From: Gammaproteobacteria bacterium | Lineage (GTDB): Bacteria > Pseudomonadota > Gammaproteobacteria > GRL18 | Reading direction: 5' to 3' | Assembly: GCA_023144715.1 (NCBI GenBank) | Contig: JAGLFC010000095.1 | Coordinates: 1 to 16,516, forward strand | DNA length: 16,516 bases | Part shown: positions 1 through 9,029 of the stretch, one piece after another | Position numbering within the stretch: the first letter of the stretch is position 1 | How the letters are laid out: each line of letters starts with the position of its first letter | Notes under the pieces: generated by a model | The model's database searches: none | The model's input: the letters and a program-made list of their open reading frames with translations, nothing else | Told to the model about the DNA's origin: nothing | Position numbers and translations under genes: made by a program

Positions 1-335
1 GTTATGCCACGATCTTGAATAGTCCCTCGGTTCAAAGTGGTAAATTCTCGAATAACATTACGATCACCTATTTCTAACAGAGTATCTTCACCACGATATT
101 TTTTATCTTGTGGTGCTTCACCAATAGAACCAAATTGATAAAATAGATTGTCTTTGCCAATAGAACAAGGACCATTAATGACAACATGAGAATGTATTTT
201 ATTACCTGTGTCAATTTTAACTTTTTGACCAATCACGCTATAAGGACCAATTTCAATATCATCGGCTAACTCAGCAGAAGGATCAATAATGGCTGTAGAG
301 TGTATTTTATTATTTGATGAGGTATCGTAAGACAT
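1..335 (-). CDS. lpxA: UDP-N-acetylglucosamine acyltransferase LpxA, 5' part, cut by window edge
   Basis: This is the first enzyme of lipid A synthesis. In the cytoplasm it moves an R-3-hydroxyacyl chain from acyl-ACP to the 3-OH of UDP-GlcNAc. About 111 N-terminal residues are visible, starting MSYDTSSNNKIHSTAIIDPS. They show the left-handed beta-helix hexapeptide pattern (IEIGPYSVIG, VVINGPCSIG) and LpxA-typical stretches such as YQFGSIGEAPQDKKYRGE and EIGDRNVIREF. The catalytic histidine (His125 in E. coli) lies beyond the edge, so activity cannot be judged. The ATG at 335 is five bases past the fabZ stop, and an AGAGA stretch inside the fabZ end may be the ribosome site. The gene follows fabZ and lpxD as in most gammaproteobacteria, and lpxB would be expected next outside the window. 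It is distinguished from LpxD by the missing N-terminal uridine-binding domain. Confidence 0.96.
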   Translation of the reverse strand, partial: MSYDTSSNNKIHSTAIIDPSAELADDIEIGPYSVIGQKVKIDTGNKIHSHVVINGPCSIGKDNLFYQFGSIGEAPQDKKYRGEDTLLEIGDRNVIREFTTLNRGTIQDRGI

Positions 336-340
336 TTATT

Positions 341-796
341 TTAAGAATCTCTTTCTGCACACATTAATTCTGCTGAAGCAATAATATGATCCTCAACACT
401 TGCAACGGCTTTAAATTTCCACACACCACGCATCTTTTTAATCACTTCAACTTGAAGCATTAATTGTTCTCCTGGATAAACAGGTTTTTTAAAGCGTGCT
501 TTATCAATACCGACGAGATAATACAATGATTCTCCATCAGGTTTTGTATCGGTTGATTTATAGGCTAAAATTCCAGTGGCTTGTGCCAATGCCTCAATAA
601 TCAAAACACCGGGTAAAATAGGTTTTTGTGGAAAATGTCCCGTAAATTGTGGTTCATTATAAGTCACATTTTTAATGGCTGATAATGATTGACCTGCTTC
701 AAAGTCTATGACTTTATCCACTAATAAAAAGGGATAACGATGGGGTAAATATTCAAGAACATCATTAATGTCCATTGAATTTAATTGTTTTTCCAT
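341..796 (-). CDS. fabZ: 3-hydroxyacyl-ACP dehydratase FabZ
   Basis: FabZ is a cytoplasmic hot-dog-fold enzyme of type II fatty acid synthesis. It removes water from 3-hydroxyacyl-ACP to give trans-2-enoyl-ACP. The 151-residue length equals that of E. coli FabZ. The signature LPHRYPFLLVDKV is at residues 17-29, the catalytic pair is His54 (in TGHFP) and Glu68 (in LPGVLIIEALAQ), and the C-terminal half carries KARFKKPVYPGEQL. The ATG at 796 is kept because it gives the family N-terminus and has AAGAG about nine bases upstream; an in-frame Met8 is a weaker alternative. FabZ draws on the same 3-hydroxyacyl-ACP pool that LpxA and LpxD use for lipid A, which is the usual explanation for finding it between them. 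Confidence 0.98.
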   Translation of the reverse strand: MEKQLNSMDINDVLEYLPHRYPFLLVDKVIDFEAGQSLSAIKNVTYNEPQFTGHFPQKPILPGVLIIEALAQATGILAYKSTDTKPDGESLYYLVGIDKARFKKPVYPGEQLMLQVEVIKKMRGVWKFKAVASVEDHIIASAELMCAERDS

Positions 797-852
797 GGTA
801 TTTTTCTCTTGTAAAACAAGTATAATTATATTTTAAAATTGCTTATTTTGTT

Positions 853-1875
853 CTAAATTTTCTCTAATTTGGTTACACGTCGTGCTATTTTATCAAGTTG
901 TTTAAAACGAACAAAGTTTTTATGCCAAAGCGATGATTCTTGCAAAGGTGTACCTGAAGAATAAATACCTGTTTTATGAATAGACTTCGTTACAAGAGAA
1001 GTAGCGGTAATATGCACACCATCGGCTATTGTTAAATGCCCAAGAATACCTGCACCACCACCAATAGCACAAGATTTTCCAATGGTTGAACTGCCTGCTA
1101 TACCAACACAACCGGCTATAACAGTATTTTCTCCAATATGAACATTATGAGCCACCTGAATTTGATTATCTAATTTTACACCATCTTCAATAATCGTATT
1201 GTCTATTGCCCCTCGATCTATTGTCGTATTTGCACCAATTTCTACTCTATTACCAATAATCACACTGCCTAATTGAGGCACTTTAATCCATTTTCCCTGT
1301 TCATTGGCAATACCAAAACCATCACTACCAATCACTACACCAGAATGGATAATACACTCTGAACCAAGCGTCACCCCTGAATAAATAGAAACATTAGGAT
1401 AAAGTGTTGTATCATCCCCAATTGTGACAGAGTCAGAAAGTACACAGCCAGCATGTATCGTCACATTATTGCCAATTTTACAACCCGATTCAATAGTAAC
1501 ATGATCGGCTATAATTGTATTATTTCCCATCATAACAGTATTTGAAATAATGGCTGTAGAAGCAATTTTACTCTGCTGTTTATTGGATTGAGTCAGCCAA
1601 GTGGCTATTTTTGCATACGCAAGATAAGGTTCGGGTGATAAAATAGTATTAGTAGGACAAACAGCTTGATCATCTGGGTGAAGAATAACAATAGAAGCCT
1701 TTGTCACCAATAAACACTGGTAATATTTTCTATTAGCAAAAAAACTTAATTCATTTTTTTGAGCTCGTTCAAGTGTAGCAATCGCAGAAATAGTCGTGAG
1801 TGGCTCACCACAAAACTCTGCACCAATACTATCCGCCAATTCTTTTAAATTGGCTTTTCGAGTAATACTAGACAT
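853..1875 (-). CDS. lpxD: UDP-3-O-(3-hydroxyacyl)glucosamine N-acyltransferase LpxD
   Basis: LpxD is the third enzyme of lipid A synthesis. It attaches a second 3-hydroxyacyl chain, to the amino group of UDP-3-O-acyl-glucosamine, and works as a cytoplasmic trimer. The protein has 340 residues against 341 in E. coli. Residues 1 to about 100 form the uridine-binding domain, with the typical NELSFFANRKYY at 41-52. Residues of roughly 105-295 are hexapeptide repeats of the left-handed beta-helix. The expected catalytic histidine is His243 in QIQVAHNVHIG. A basic helical tail (RFKQLDKIARRVTKLEK) ends the protein, as in the family. The gene starts at ATG 1875, 11 bases past the skp stop, and a 56-bp gap separates it from fabZ. 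Nothing looks truncated or fused. Confidence 0.98.
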   Translation of the reverse strand: MSSITRKANLKELADSIGAEFCGEPLTTISAIATLERAQKNELSFFANRKYYQCLLVTKASIVILHPDDQAVCPTNTILSPEPYLAYAKIATWLTQSNKQQSKIASTAIISNTVMMGNNTIIADHVTIESGCKIGNNVTIHAGCVLSDSVTIGDDTTLYPNVSIYSGVTLGSECIIHSGVVIGSDGFGIANEQGKWIKVPQLGSVIIGNRVEIGANTTIDRGAIDNTIIEDGVKLDNQIQVAHNVHIGENTVIAGCVGIAGSSTIGKSCAIGGGAGILGHLTIADGVHITATSLVTKSIHKTGIYSSGTPLQESSLWHKNFVRFKQLDKIARRVTKLEKI

Positions 1876-1886
1876 AAATAATGATA

Positions 1887-2399
1887 TTATTGACGAGAAT
1901 ATTGCTTTTTTAACTGGGTTAGAATTTTTTCTGTTATATCAATATTACTGCTTGCATAAATGACCCCATCACTCATAATTAAATCATATTTTTCTTTTTT
2001 TGCAATTATTTGAATGGATTCTAAAACAGATTTTTGTAACTTCACTAGCTCTTCATTTTGTCGAATACTCACATCTTCTTTAAAAGCTAATTTATCACGC
2101 TCAAGGTCTCGTTTTAATAACATAATTTTTCTTTGTAATTTATTGAGTTCATCACTCGACAAAACCACTGCATCTTTTTTTAATTTTTTTTCTTTTTTAA
2201 TAATTTCTTGTTGTAATTTAACTAATGCTTTATCTCTTTTAGCAAATTCTTTTTGTAATTTATTCCGTGCAAATTCAGCTTGAGGCGCTTTTTTCAATAA
2301 TTGTGCTTGATTGACAAAAGCAATCTTTTGTTCTGCATACGCACTTGTTATGAACAAAAATAATACGAGTAAAATAAATAAACGAGTATATAAAGTCAT
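1887..2399 (-). CDS. skp: Periplasmic chaperone Skp/OmpH
   Basis: Skp is a periplasmic trimeric chaperone that holds unfolded outer-membrane proteins between the Sec translocon and the BAM complex. The 170-residue precursor is close to the 161 of E. coli. It begins with a signal peptide (basic-poor start, hydrophobic residues about 7-18) and a likely cleavage after SAYA at residue 22. The mature protein starts EQKIAFVNQAQLL, the typical first beta strand. A lysine- and glutamate-rich helical region at about 40-140 fits the coiled-coil tentacles, and a short C-terminal strand region (YDLIMSDGVIYASSNIDIT) closes the body domain. An AGGAA ribosome site lies upstream of the ATG at 2399. It sits 49 bp after bamA, in keeping with their joint job. 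Family identity rests on architecture and synteny, because Skp sequences vary widely. Confidence 0.94.
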   Translation of the reverse strand: MTLYTRLFILLVLFLFITSAYAEQKIAFVNQAQLLKKAPQAEFARNKLQKEFAKRDKALVKLQQEIIKKEKKLKKDAVVLSSDELNKLQRKIMLLKRDLERDKLAFKEDVSIRQNEELVKLQKSVLESIQIIAKKEKYDLIMSDGVIYASSNIDITEKILTQLKKQYSRQ

Positions 2400-2448
2400 T
2401 GTATTCCTATTTTATATTAACTAAAAATAAATAATTATTTTTTATGAT

Positions 2449-4797
2449 TTAAAATTGCTGCCCAAATGTAAATTGAAAGGTTTCTGTATCATCACCATCT
2501 TTATCATTTAAAGGGGCCGCAATACTCACTCTTAATAAACCAAAAGGACTCAACCATGCTCCAGCAATACCTGTTGTATAGCGTAAGTCACCAAAATCAA
2601 AATCACCTGCTTTTTTAAAGACATTACCCATATCAACAAAACCACTGAGACGATAAGCAGAAGAATCTTTTACAAAGGGTACCGGTAAAATAACCTCGGC
2701 ATTTGCAATCACTTTTAACTGACCACCAATAGGATCATCTGTTGGTTCAAGGACAAAAGGAATGCGACCACCAATACTAGGAATACTATGTGCTTTATCA
2801 TCTCTTGGACCCAATGTATTGGTTTTATAACCCCTGACATCATTCATGCCACCTGCATAATATTTTTCAAAAGGTGGGAAGCTATCACTGCCAATAGTAT
2901 CTGCATAGCCTAAATTACCTTTTAGCAAGAGAGTTGTTTCTCTGCCTAAAGGGAAAAAACGTTGTTGCATATAATTAAGATGATAAAATTGAATATCACT
3001 GCCGGGCAATGCTAAATCACCTGATAAACTTTGATAAGCACCGCGTGTTGGGAATATCATTTTATCACGGCTATCATGTGACCAATTGGCTGAAAACCTT
3101 ATCGTATCAAAATCATCACCTTCTTTTGCTACAAATTCAAGAATATCATAGGATGTTTCATACAAATTATCAGGTAAATCAATATGTGTTTTTTCATAAT
3201 CTAAAGAAAATCCAATACGATCAAATTCATTAATAGGCACACCAAAACCAATCCCTATAGTGGCATTATCTGTCGCATAATCCGATAAATTTTCTTCATC
3301 TAAATCAGTTTCACGCCATGATGCACGCAAGGTTCGACTAATACCGTCATCTGTAAAATAAGGATCAGTCACACTAAAACTATACAAAGTATTAGCATCA
3401 CTCGTATTAGCGGCAATTGCATAACGATTGCCTGTTCCTAAAAAGTTATTTTGTGCCACACTAAAGTTTAAAATAACACCTTCTGATTGAGAAAAACCTA
3501 AACCAGCATTAATACTACCTGTTGATTGCTCTTCAACACTATAGACCACATCCACTAAATCAGAAGTACCTGCGACAGAGGGTGTTTCTACATTGACTTG
3601 TTTAAAAAAGCCCAATTGTTTTAAGCGTGATTTTGAACGTTCTACATCCACTGTTGAAATCCAAGAATTTTCAAATTGGCGTAATTCACGACGAATAACA
3701 CTATCTTCTGTATGAGTATTACCTATTACATTCACACGACGTACATAAACACGATCACCTGGGTCAACAAAGAAAGTTAATACAACTTCTTTGGTATCTT
3801 CATCAACCTGTGGAATAGGGTTTACATTAGCAAAGGCATAACCTGCTTCTCCTAATAGATTAACAATAGACTCACTCGTATTAGTAATATGTTTACGAGA
3901 AAAAAATTGACCTTTTTGAATTTCTACTACAGGAAAAATCTTGGTAGGCTCAATAATTAACTCACCTGCTAATTTTACTTCTTTAACCGTATATTTTTGA
4001 CCTTCAGAAATATTAATGGTGATATAAATATGTTTTTTATCAGGCGTGATTGCGACTTGAGTGGATTCTATTTTAAAATTAATATAGCCACGATCCATAT
4101 AATACGAGCGTAATGTTTCTAAATCACCTGCCAATTTTTGTTTAGAGTATTGATCAGTTTTGGTATAAAAAGAAAATAGGGTTGGAGTGGTTAATTCCAT
4201 TTCATCTAATAATTCATCTGTTTCAAAGGTTTTATTACCCACGATATTAATTTGACGAATTAGGGTAACACGTCCTTCGGATACATCAATATTAATACCC
4301 ACTCGATTGCGTTCTAAAGGTGTTATTGACGTTTCAATTCTAACCGCATATTTACCACGAGCATAATATTGCCTTTTAAGTTCTTCAACCACACGAATTA
4401 AAATAGCTTTATCATAAACACGCCCTTCAGAAAAGCCAATTTGTTTTAACGCTTTTTTGAGTTCTTCAGATTCTAAATCTTTATTACCTTCAAATTTAAT
4501 TTCTGCAATAGCGGGGCGTTCTAATACAAATACTATGAGTGAATTACCTTTACGTTCTAAACGTACATCTTTAAAAAATCCTGTTTTATAAAGTGCACGA
4601 ATTGCCTTTGATATAGAGCGATTATCCAGTGTATCACCGACTTTAAGTGGTAAATAATTAAACACTGTACCTGCTGAAATTCTTTGCAGACCTTCTACCA
4701 CAATATTATCAATAATAAAGTCCTCAACTGCCCATGCTGTTTGCACAGAAAATATTGAACTTATTAAAAAAGCGAAAGATATAATAGTACATCTCAT
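2449..4797 (-). CDS. bamA: Outer membrane protein assembly factor BamA (Omp85)
   Basis: BamA is the essential central subunit of the BAM complex, which folds beta-barrel proteins into the outer membrane. The precursor has 782 residues, slightly short of the 810 in E. coli. A signal peptide ends after AWA at residue 23. Five POTRA domains follow, at roughly 25-93, 94-174, 177-265, 268-346 and 349-424, and the 16-strand barrel fills the rest. The Omp85 loop-6 motif VRGY is at 654-657 (MNDVRGYKTNTLGPRD), SGFVDMGNVF is at 718-727, and the chain ends in phenylalanine (FQFTFGQQF), as a beta-signal requires. The start at 4797 has a GGAAG ribosome site. Neighbours are rseP 22 bp upstream and skp downstream. 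In E. coli this block responds to sigma-E; I saw no convincing sigma-E promoter here. Confidence 0.98.
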   Translation of the reverse strand: MRCTIISFAFLISSIFSVQTAWAVEDFIIDNIVVEGLQRISAGTVFNYLPLKVGDTLDNRSISKAIRALYKTGFFKDVRLERKGNSLIVFVLERPAIAEIKFEGNKDLESEELKKALKQIGFSEGRVYDKAILIRVVEELKRQYYARGKYAVRIETSITPLERNRVGINIDVSEGRVTLIRQINIVGNKTFETDELLDEMELTTPTLFSFYTKTDQYSKQKLAGDLETLRSYYMDRGYINFKIESTQVAITPDKKHIYITINISEGQKYTVKEVKLAGELIIEPTKIFPVVEIQKGQFFSRKHITNTSESIVNLLGEAGYAFANVNPIPQVDEDTKEVVLTFFVDPGDRVYVRRVNVIGNTHTEDSVIRRELRQFENSWISTVDVERSKSRLKQLGFFKQVNVETPSVAGTSDLVDVVYSVEEQSTGSINAGLGFSQSEGVILNFSVAQNNFLGTGNRYAIAANTSDANTLYSFSVTDPYFTDDGISRTLRASWRETDLDEENLSDYATDNATIGIGFGVPINEFDRIGFSLDYEKTHIDLPDNLYETSYDILEFVAKEGDDFDTIRFSANWSHDSRDKMIFPTRGAYQSLSGDLALPGSDIQFYHLNYMQQRFFPLGRETTLLLKGNLGYADTIGSDSFPPFEKYYAGGMNDVRGYKTNTLGPRDDKAHSIPSIGGRIPFVLEPTDDPIGGQLKVIANAEVILPVPFVKDSSAYRLSGFVDMGNVFKKAGDFDFGDLRYTTGIAGAWLSPFGLLRVSIAAPLNDKDGDDTETFQFTFGQQF

Positions 4798-4819
4798 TGA
4801 GTGACTTCCAGTTAAGATA

Positions 4820-6172
4820 TTAATTTAAAATTCTTGTAAAATCATTATATAAAGCAATACTCATCAGCATAAGTAATAGTATCATACCAATTTTCAGACC
4901 GATTTCTTGCACCGCATCTGACACAGGTGAACCCTTCAATATTTCAATACAATAAAAGAGCAAATGCCCTCCATCTAGCATTGGAATAGGCAATAGATTG
5001 ATGACTCCTAAACTTAAACTCACAATTGCAAGAAAGCGTAAAAATCGTTCAATCCCCATTTGAACGGATTGCCCTGCGACTTCTGCTATCGTAATCGGTC
5101 CACTGATATTCTTTATTGATGCCTCACCCGTGACTATTCTACCTAACATTTTCAATGTTAGCACTGATAAATCCCAAGTTTTTTCAATTCCTTTATAAAA
5201 AGCAGTAAAGAAACCATATTGGTGCATAGCAAACATAGAGTCTGGTAAGGGAGTGACGGACTGAGGACGTACACCAATACGCCCAATTATTTGACCCTCT
5301 TTTTTAGCGGAACCAATGGTTATTGGTAATTGGAGAGTATTTCCATCTCTAAGTACTTCAATCAGCACCTTTTCCTTGGGCTTATCAATGACTGCAAGGA
5401 CTAAATCTCGCCAATGATTAATGGCTTGACCCTCAATAGCAATAATGCGATCACCACTTTGAATACCTGCTAATGATGCGGGTGAATCTGTGGTTACTTC
5501 ACTAATAATCACCTTTTCAATAGGTAATTGCACACTCAAACCTAATATTTTTTGTAATTGTGAAGGTTCGATACTTTGTTTTAATTGATCAAAGGAAAAA
5601 ATAACCTGACGTTGATCGGCTAATTGCACTGTAGCCGCTTTATGTTCAATAAATGATCCCAATAATTCTTCATAAACGGCATTTAAAGTGGGTGTATCAT
5701 CATTATTCACAGAAACAATTTTATCACCACTACGCAAACCTGATTGCCATGCCATTGAATCAGTCGCTAATGTACCCATAATAGGTTTTACACCCTGAAT
5801 ACCCATCATAAATATTAGCCAGAAAGCAAAAATAGCAAAAACAAAATTAACAAAAGGCCCTGCAAACACAATCGCAAAGCGTTTGTAAACAGATTGTCGA
5901 TTAAAGGCTCTATGTAATTCATTTTCTGCTACATCCCCTTCACGTTCATCCAACATTTTGACATAGCCACCTAAGGGAATGGCTGCTAATACAAATTCAG
6001 TATTATCTTTTTTACCACGGAATTTAAGCAATGGTGTACCAAAACCAATTGAAAAACGTAATACTTTTACCCCCAATTGACGCGCCACCCAAAAATGACC
6101 ATACTCATGAATCGCCACTAATAATGCAATAGTAAAAATAAAAGCGGGTATAATAATCAGTAAATTATCCAT
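4820..6172 (-). CDS. rseP: Site-2 zinc protease RseP (MucP)
   Basis: RseP is an inner-membrane zinc metalloprotease that makes the second cut in the anti-sigma factor RseA/MucA, freeing sigma-E, and also clears signal-peptide remnants. The 450 residues match E. coli RseP. The zinc motif HEYGH is at 22-26 in the first membrane segment (His22, Glu23, His26). Two PDZ domains lie at about 125-195 and 210-290 (AWQSGLRSGDKIVSVN and PASLAGIQSGDRIIAIEG). The third metal ligand is Asp400 in PMLDGGH, preceded by the family NLLPIP motif. Further membrane segments are at about 98-123, 378-397 and 427-445. The start is six bases past the dxr stop, suggesting translational coupling. No rseA/mucA gene is in the window, so the substrate is inferred from the family. 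Confidence 0.97.
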   Translation of the reverse strand: MDNLLIIIPAFIFTIALLVAIHEYGHFWVARQLGVKVLRFSIGFGTPLLKFRGKKDNTEFVLAAIPLGGYVKMLDEREGDVAENELHRAFNRQSVYKRFAIVFAGPFVNFVFAIFAFWLIFMMGIQGVKPIMGTLATDSMAWQSGLRSGDKIVSVNNDDTPTLNAVYEELLGSFIEHKAATVQLADQRQVIFSFDQLKQSIEPSQLQKILGLSVQLPIEKVIISEVTTDSPASLAGIQSGDRIIAIEGQAINHWRDLVLAVIDKPKEKVLIEVLRDGNTLQLPITIGSAKKEGQIIGRIGVRPQSVTPLPDSMFAMHQYGFFTAFYKGIEKTWDLSVLTLKMLGRIVTGEASIKNISGPITIAEVAGQSVQMGIERFLRFLAIVSLSLGVINLLPIPMLDGGHLLFYCIEILKGSPVSDAVQEIGLKIGMILLLMLMSIALYNDFTRILN

Positions 6173-6178
6173 AATATG

Positions 6179-7381
6179 TTATATTTTATCTCTATGAATG
6201 CACAGCGTTTTAGCAATTTGTCTGGCTTCTGTATCAGCAGAGAGTATCAATGCTAATGAATCTGCTGATACCGCTTTGAGCTGGCTCATGGTGTGTTTCA
6301 CAATATCAGGAATTTGTGTAAAGGCAATCTCTTCTTGTAAAAATGCCTCAACGGCTATTTCATTAGCCGCATTTAAAATAGCAGGGGCTGTACCGCCCAT
6401 ACGTAAGGCATCATACGCTAATTGCAAACAAATAAAACGTTCAAAATCTGGTTTTTGAAAACTCAATTGTGCAATCTCAAAAATATTCAATTGTGCGACA
6501 CCAGAATCCATGCGTTCTGGCCATGCCATTGCATGAGCAATAGGCGTACGCATATCAGGATTACCTAACTGAGCTAAGACCGAACCATCATTATAAGACA
6601 CCATTGAATGAATAATACTTTGTGGATGAATCACCACTTGAATATCATCTGCACTGGCAGAAAAAAGCCAACTGGCTTCAATGACTTCCAGACCTTTATT
6701 CATCATAGTCGCCGAATCCACAGAAATTTTTCGTCCCATTTCCCAGGTAGGATGGTTGCATGCCTGATCAGGGGTCATATTATCTAAATCAGCCAACGCC
6801 TTATTTAAAAAAGGGCCACCAGAAGCGGTTAACAGTATTTTTTCAATACCAAAATCATTCAAAGTTTTCGCTTTAATTGTATTAAATTGCTCTGGCATGG
6901 ATTGAAATATAGCATTATGTTCACTGTCTATGGGTAACAGTGTGGCACCATTATCTTTAACCGCCTGCATAAATAATGCACCCGACATCACTAATGATTC
7001 TTTATTCGCCAATAAAATACGTTTACCACTTTTGGCAGCTGCCAAAGAAGAGCTTAAACCCGCCGCTCCCACAATAGCTGCCATGACATAATCTACCTGC
7101 TCATCAGAGGCAACCTGATCAAGCGCATCACAACCTGATAATACCTGAATCGAAGTAGTTTTGGGATTATCTTTTAAACGTTGTTGTAATTCATCGGCAC
7201 TGGATTGATTCACCATGACAGCAATTTTAGGAGAAAATTGTACACATTGTTCATAAAGACGTTGAACATTAGAGTGAGCGGTTAAGGCAAATGCACAAAA
7301 ACGCTCGGACTGCCGAGCAATAACATCCAAAGTACTGCTACCCACAGAACCTGTCGCGCCTAAAATTGCAACATTAATCAT
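6179..7381 (-). CDS. dxr: 1-deoxy-D-xylulose-5-phosphate reductoisomerase Dxr (IspC)
   Basis: Dxr converts 1-deoxy-D-xylulose 5-phosphate to 2-C-methyl-D-erythritol 4-phosphate with NADPH, the committed step of the MEP isoprenoid pathway. I start it at ATG 7381 (400 residues; E. coli has 398). This gives the family N-terminus MINVAILGATGSVG, with TAGG seven bases upstream. A longer frame to 7429 would add 16 unrelated residues and overlap cdsA. Visible motifs are the nucleotide-binding GATGSVGSST at 8-17, LLANKESLVMSG at 123-134, metal ligands Asp152 and Glu154 in IDSEHNAIFQ, TASGGPF at 185-191, and HPTWEMGRKISVDSATMMNKG at 210-230, followed by Glu232. Its product pathway feeds UppS, two genes upstream. 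It lies between cdsA and rseP, as in pseudomonads. Confidence 0.98.
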   Translation of the reverse strand: MINVAILGATGSVGSSTLDVIARQSERFCAFALTAHSNVQRLYEQCVQFSPKIAVMVNQSSADELQQRLKDNPKTTSIQVLSGCDALDQVASDEQVDYVMAAIVGAAGLSSSLAAAKSGKRILLANKESLVMSGALFMQAVKDNGATLLPIDSEHNAIFQSMPEQFNTIKAKTLNDFGIEKILLTASGGPFLNKALADLDNMTPDQACNHPTWEMGRKISVDSATMMNKGLEVIEASWLFSASADDIQVVIHPQSIIHSMVSYNDGSVLAQLGNPDMRTPIAHAMAWPERMDSGVAQLNIFEIAQLSFQKPDFERFICLQLAYDALRMGGTAPAILNAANEIAVEAFLQEEIAFTQIPDIVKHTMSQLKAVSADSLALILSADTEARQIAKTLCIHRDKI

Positions 7382-7407
7382 TTGTTGACCTACTGAATGC
7401 GTAATAT

Positions 7408-8256
7408 TTAATGAATGACATACAACCATGAAAGTGTGATAAAAAATATCGGTGCCGCCGCAGTAACACTATCAATCCTATCTAATATACCACCATGACC
7501 GGGCAATAAATGACCACTGTCTTTAAGCTTTGCTTGTCGTTTAAATAAACTTTCCAGTAAATCGCCCATTACAGAAAAAAGCACAGTGAGTGTGGTAATA
7601 CTGATGATATAAACATAATCTTTCATGCTCCCACCACTCCATAAAGTAAATAGACTCACGATAACAATGGCTAATAGTAAACCACCCAATACCCCTTCTA
7701 TTGTTTTTCCCGGACTAATTTGAGGGGCAAGCTTATTTTTGCCAAAACGTTTACCCGAAAAATAAGCACCTGTATCGGCAATCCAAACCAACATCATGAC
7801 AGATAAGACTAAATAAGGCCCTGTTATGGTTGTTTGTGCAAAAGTGAATGTATCAATAGCCTGTAAAGAAATCAAGGCATACCAAGTCAGTGTTAATAAA
7901 AAGAGACCTATAATGGCAATGAGTAAATTAGCCTGATAAAAAAGTTTGAAATAATTAGGAAAGCCTATTAATAATATAATGGCAAACAACCAAAAACCTG
8001 TGGCTATATTATTCATAATGCTGACAGAAAGAGCAAAATTCATTAACCAGAGAGAGAAAATAGTAATAGCAACAATCAAGACATACGCCATTTTTGCTAA
8101 AACAGAGGGGAATTTAGCAAAGCCTGCCCATTCATAAGCACCGAGTAAAATAATAAAGCCTACAAATACTGCAAAGGTAGATTCAGATAAAAATAATATT
8201 GCTGAAACAGCCAAAGGAAATAATACTAAAGCCGTCATGACTCTTAATTTTAACAT
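7408..8256 (-). CDS. cdsA: Phosphatidate cytidylyltransferase CdsA
   Basis: CdsA is an inner-membrane enzyme that makes CDP-diacylglycerol from CTP and phosphatidic acid, the branch point for all bacterial phospholipids. The 282 residues compare with 285 in E. coli. The protein is very hydrophobic, with about eight likely membrane segments. The C-terminal family signature is intact at residues 236-262: it opens SLFKR, continues KDSGHLLPGHGG, and ends ILDRID. An upstream conserved part reads DTGAYFSGKRFGKNKLAPQI, then SPGKTIEG. The ATG at 8256 has only a weak ribosome site; Met7 is a possible later start with AAGAG close by, and both would give a normal first membrane segment. It begins 23 bases past the uppS stop, and the dxr start follows 26 bases after its own stop. 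Confidence 0.97.
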   Translation of the reverse strand: MLKLRVMTALVLFPLAVSAILFLSESTFAVFVGFIILLGAYEWAGFAKFPSVLAKMAYVLIVAITIFSLWLMNFALSVSIMNNIATGFWLFAIILLIGFPNYFKLFYQANLLIAIIGLFLLTLTWYALISLQAIDTFTFAQTTITGPYLVLSVMMLVWIADTGAYFSGKRFGKNKLAPQISPGKTIEGVLGGLLLAIVIVSLFTLWSGGSMKDYVYIISITTLTVLFSVMGDLLESLFKRQAKLKDSGHLLPGHGGILDRIDSVTAAAPIFFITLSWLYVIH

Positions 8257-8279
8257 GGTTATAGGATTCTTTTTTTTAA

Positions 8280-9029
8280 TTACTGCTTGCTGAGTTGATC
8301 ACCTGTGCGACCAAACCGTCTTTGTCTGGAAGAAAAAGACTCTATTGCTTCCAAAAATATTTTTTTATTAAAATCTGGCCATAACACATCGGTAAAATAA
8401 AATTCACAATAAGCCAGTTGCCATAGAACAAAATTGCTAATACGTTTTTCACCACCTGTGCGAATAAAAAGGTCGGGTTCAGGTTGATCTTTTAAAGACA
8501 AATATTGTTCAATGGTATTTTCATTAATTTCTTCGGGTAATAAGGTACCCTGCTGAACATTTTTTGCAATTTTTTGAGTGGCCTGTGTAATGTCCCAACG
8601 ACCGCCATAATTGGCGGCAACATTGAGAATTAAGCCTGTATTATTGTGTGTTAATGCAATAGCTTCTGAGATGAGTTGATTAATTTTATCTGAAAAGGCT
8701 GATAGATCGCCTACCACACGAAGCTGAATATTATTCTCATTCAACTTTTTAATTTCTCGCGTTAAGGCCGTTGCAAATAATCCCATGAGCAGATTGACTT
8801 CTTTTTCAGGTCTGCGCCAATTTTCACTACTAAAGGCAAAAATAGTCAATGCTTGTATATTTTGTTCCACCGATGCACTGACTATTTTTCGTAATGAGCT
8901 TAAACCTGCTTTATGACCTGCGAAACGAGGCATAAAACGTTTTTTTGCCCATCGTCCATTACCATCCATAATAATACAAACGTGTTTTAAAGCATTTCCT
9001 TTGACACTCGTCGGGTTATCCGCTGGCAT
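8280..9029 (-). CDS. uppS: Undecaprenyl diphosphate synthase UppS (IspU)
   Basis: UppS is a cis-prenyltransferase that adds eight isopentenyl units to farnesyl diphosphate, giving the C55 carrier lipid for peptidoglycan and O-antigen. The 249 residues compare with 253 in E. coli. The catalytic Asp22 sits in IIMDGNGRWAKKR. FAGHKAG at 36-42, FAFSSENWRRP at 64-74 and the C-terminal block PEPDLFIRTGGEKRISNF (183-200) plus FTDVLWPDF carry the substrate- and magnesium-binding residues. The ATG at 9029 directly abuts the TAA of frr, so translational coupling is likely; a GGAA ribosome site lies within the frr end. It is followed by cdsA, placing two membrane-lipid enzymes together. Confidence 0.97.
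   Translation of the reverse strand: MPADNPTSVKGNALKHVCIIMDGNGRWAKKRFMPRFAGHKAGLSSLRKIVSASVEQNIQALTIFAFSSENWRRPEKEVNLLMGLFATALTREIKKLNENNIQLRVVGDLSAFSDKINQLISEAIALTHNNTGLILNVAANYGGRWDITQATQKIAKNVQQGTLLPEEINENTIEQYLSLKDQPEPDLFIRTGGEKRISNFVLWQLAYCEFYFTDVLWPDFNKKIFLEAIESFSSRQRRFGRTGDQLSKQ

Noticed and set aside
821..830. TATAATTATA before fabZ as an internal promoter
   Set aside because: No -35 at 16-18 bp could be seen, and such strings are common in the AT-rich gaps.
1021..1560. Repetitive isoleucine/glycine pattern in lpxD resembling a tandem repeat
   Set aside because: It is the normal hexapeptide repeat of the left-handed beta-helix fold and the DNA itself is not repeated.
2014..2283. Plus-strand open frame opposite skp, and similar frames opposite bamA, tsf, acnB and rpsB
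   Set aside because: Each lies antisense to a clearly coding, conserved gene and shows no recognisable domain, so they are shadows of the real frames.
4365..4385. GAACTT on the minus strand inside bamA as a sigma-E -35
   Set aside because: No TCTGA-like -10 follows at the right spacing, and the bases encode the conserved VEELKRQ stretch.
7382..7429. Upstream extension of dxr by 16 codons
   Set aside because: The extra residues do not match the family, the extension overlaps cdsA, and the ATG at 7381 has both a ribosome site and the expected N-terminus.
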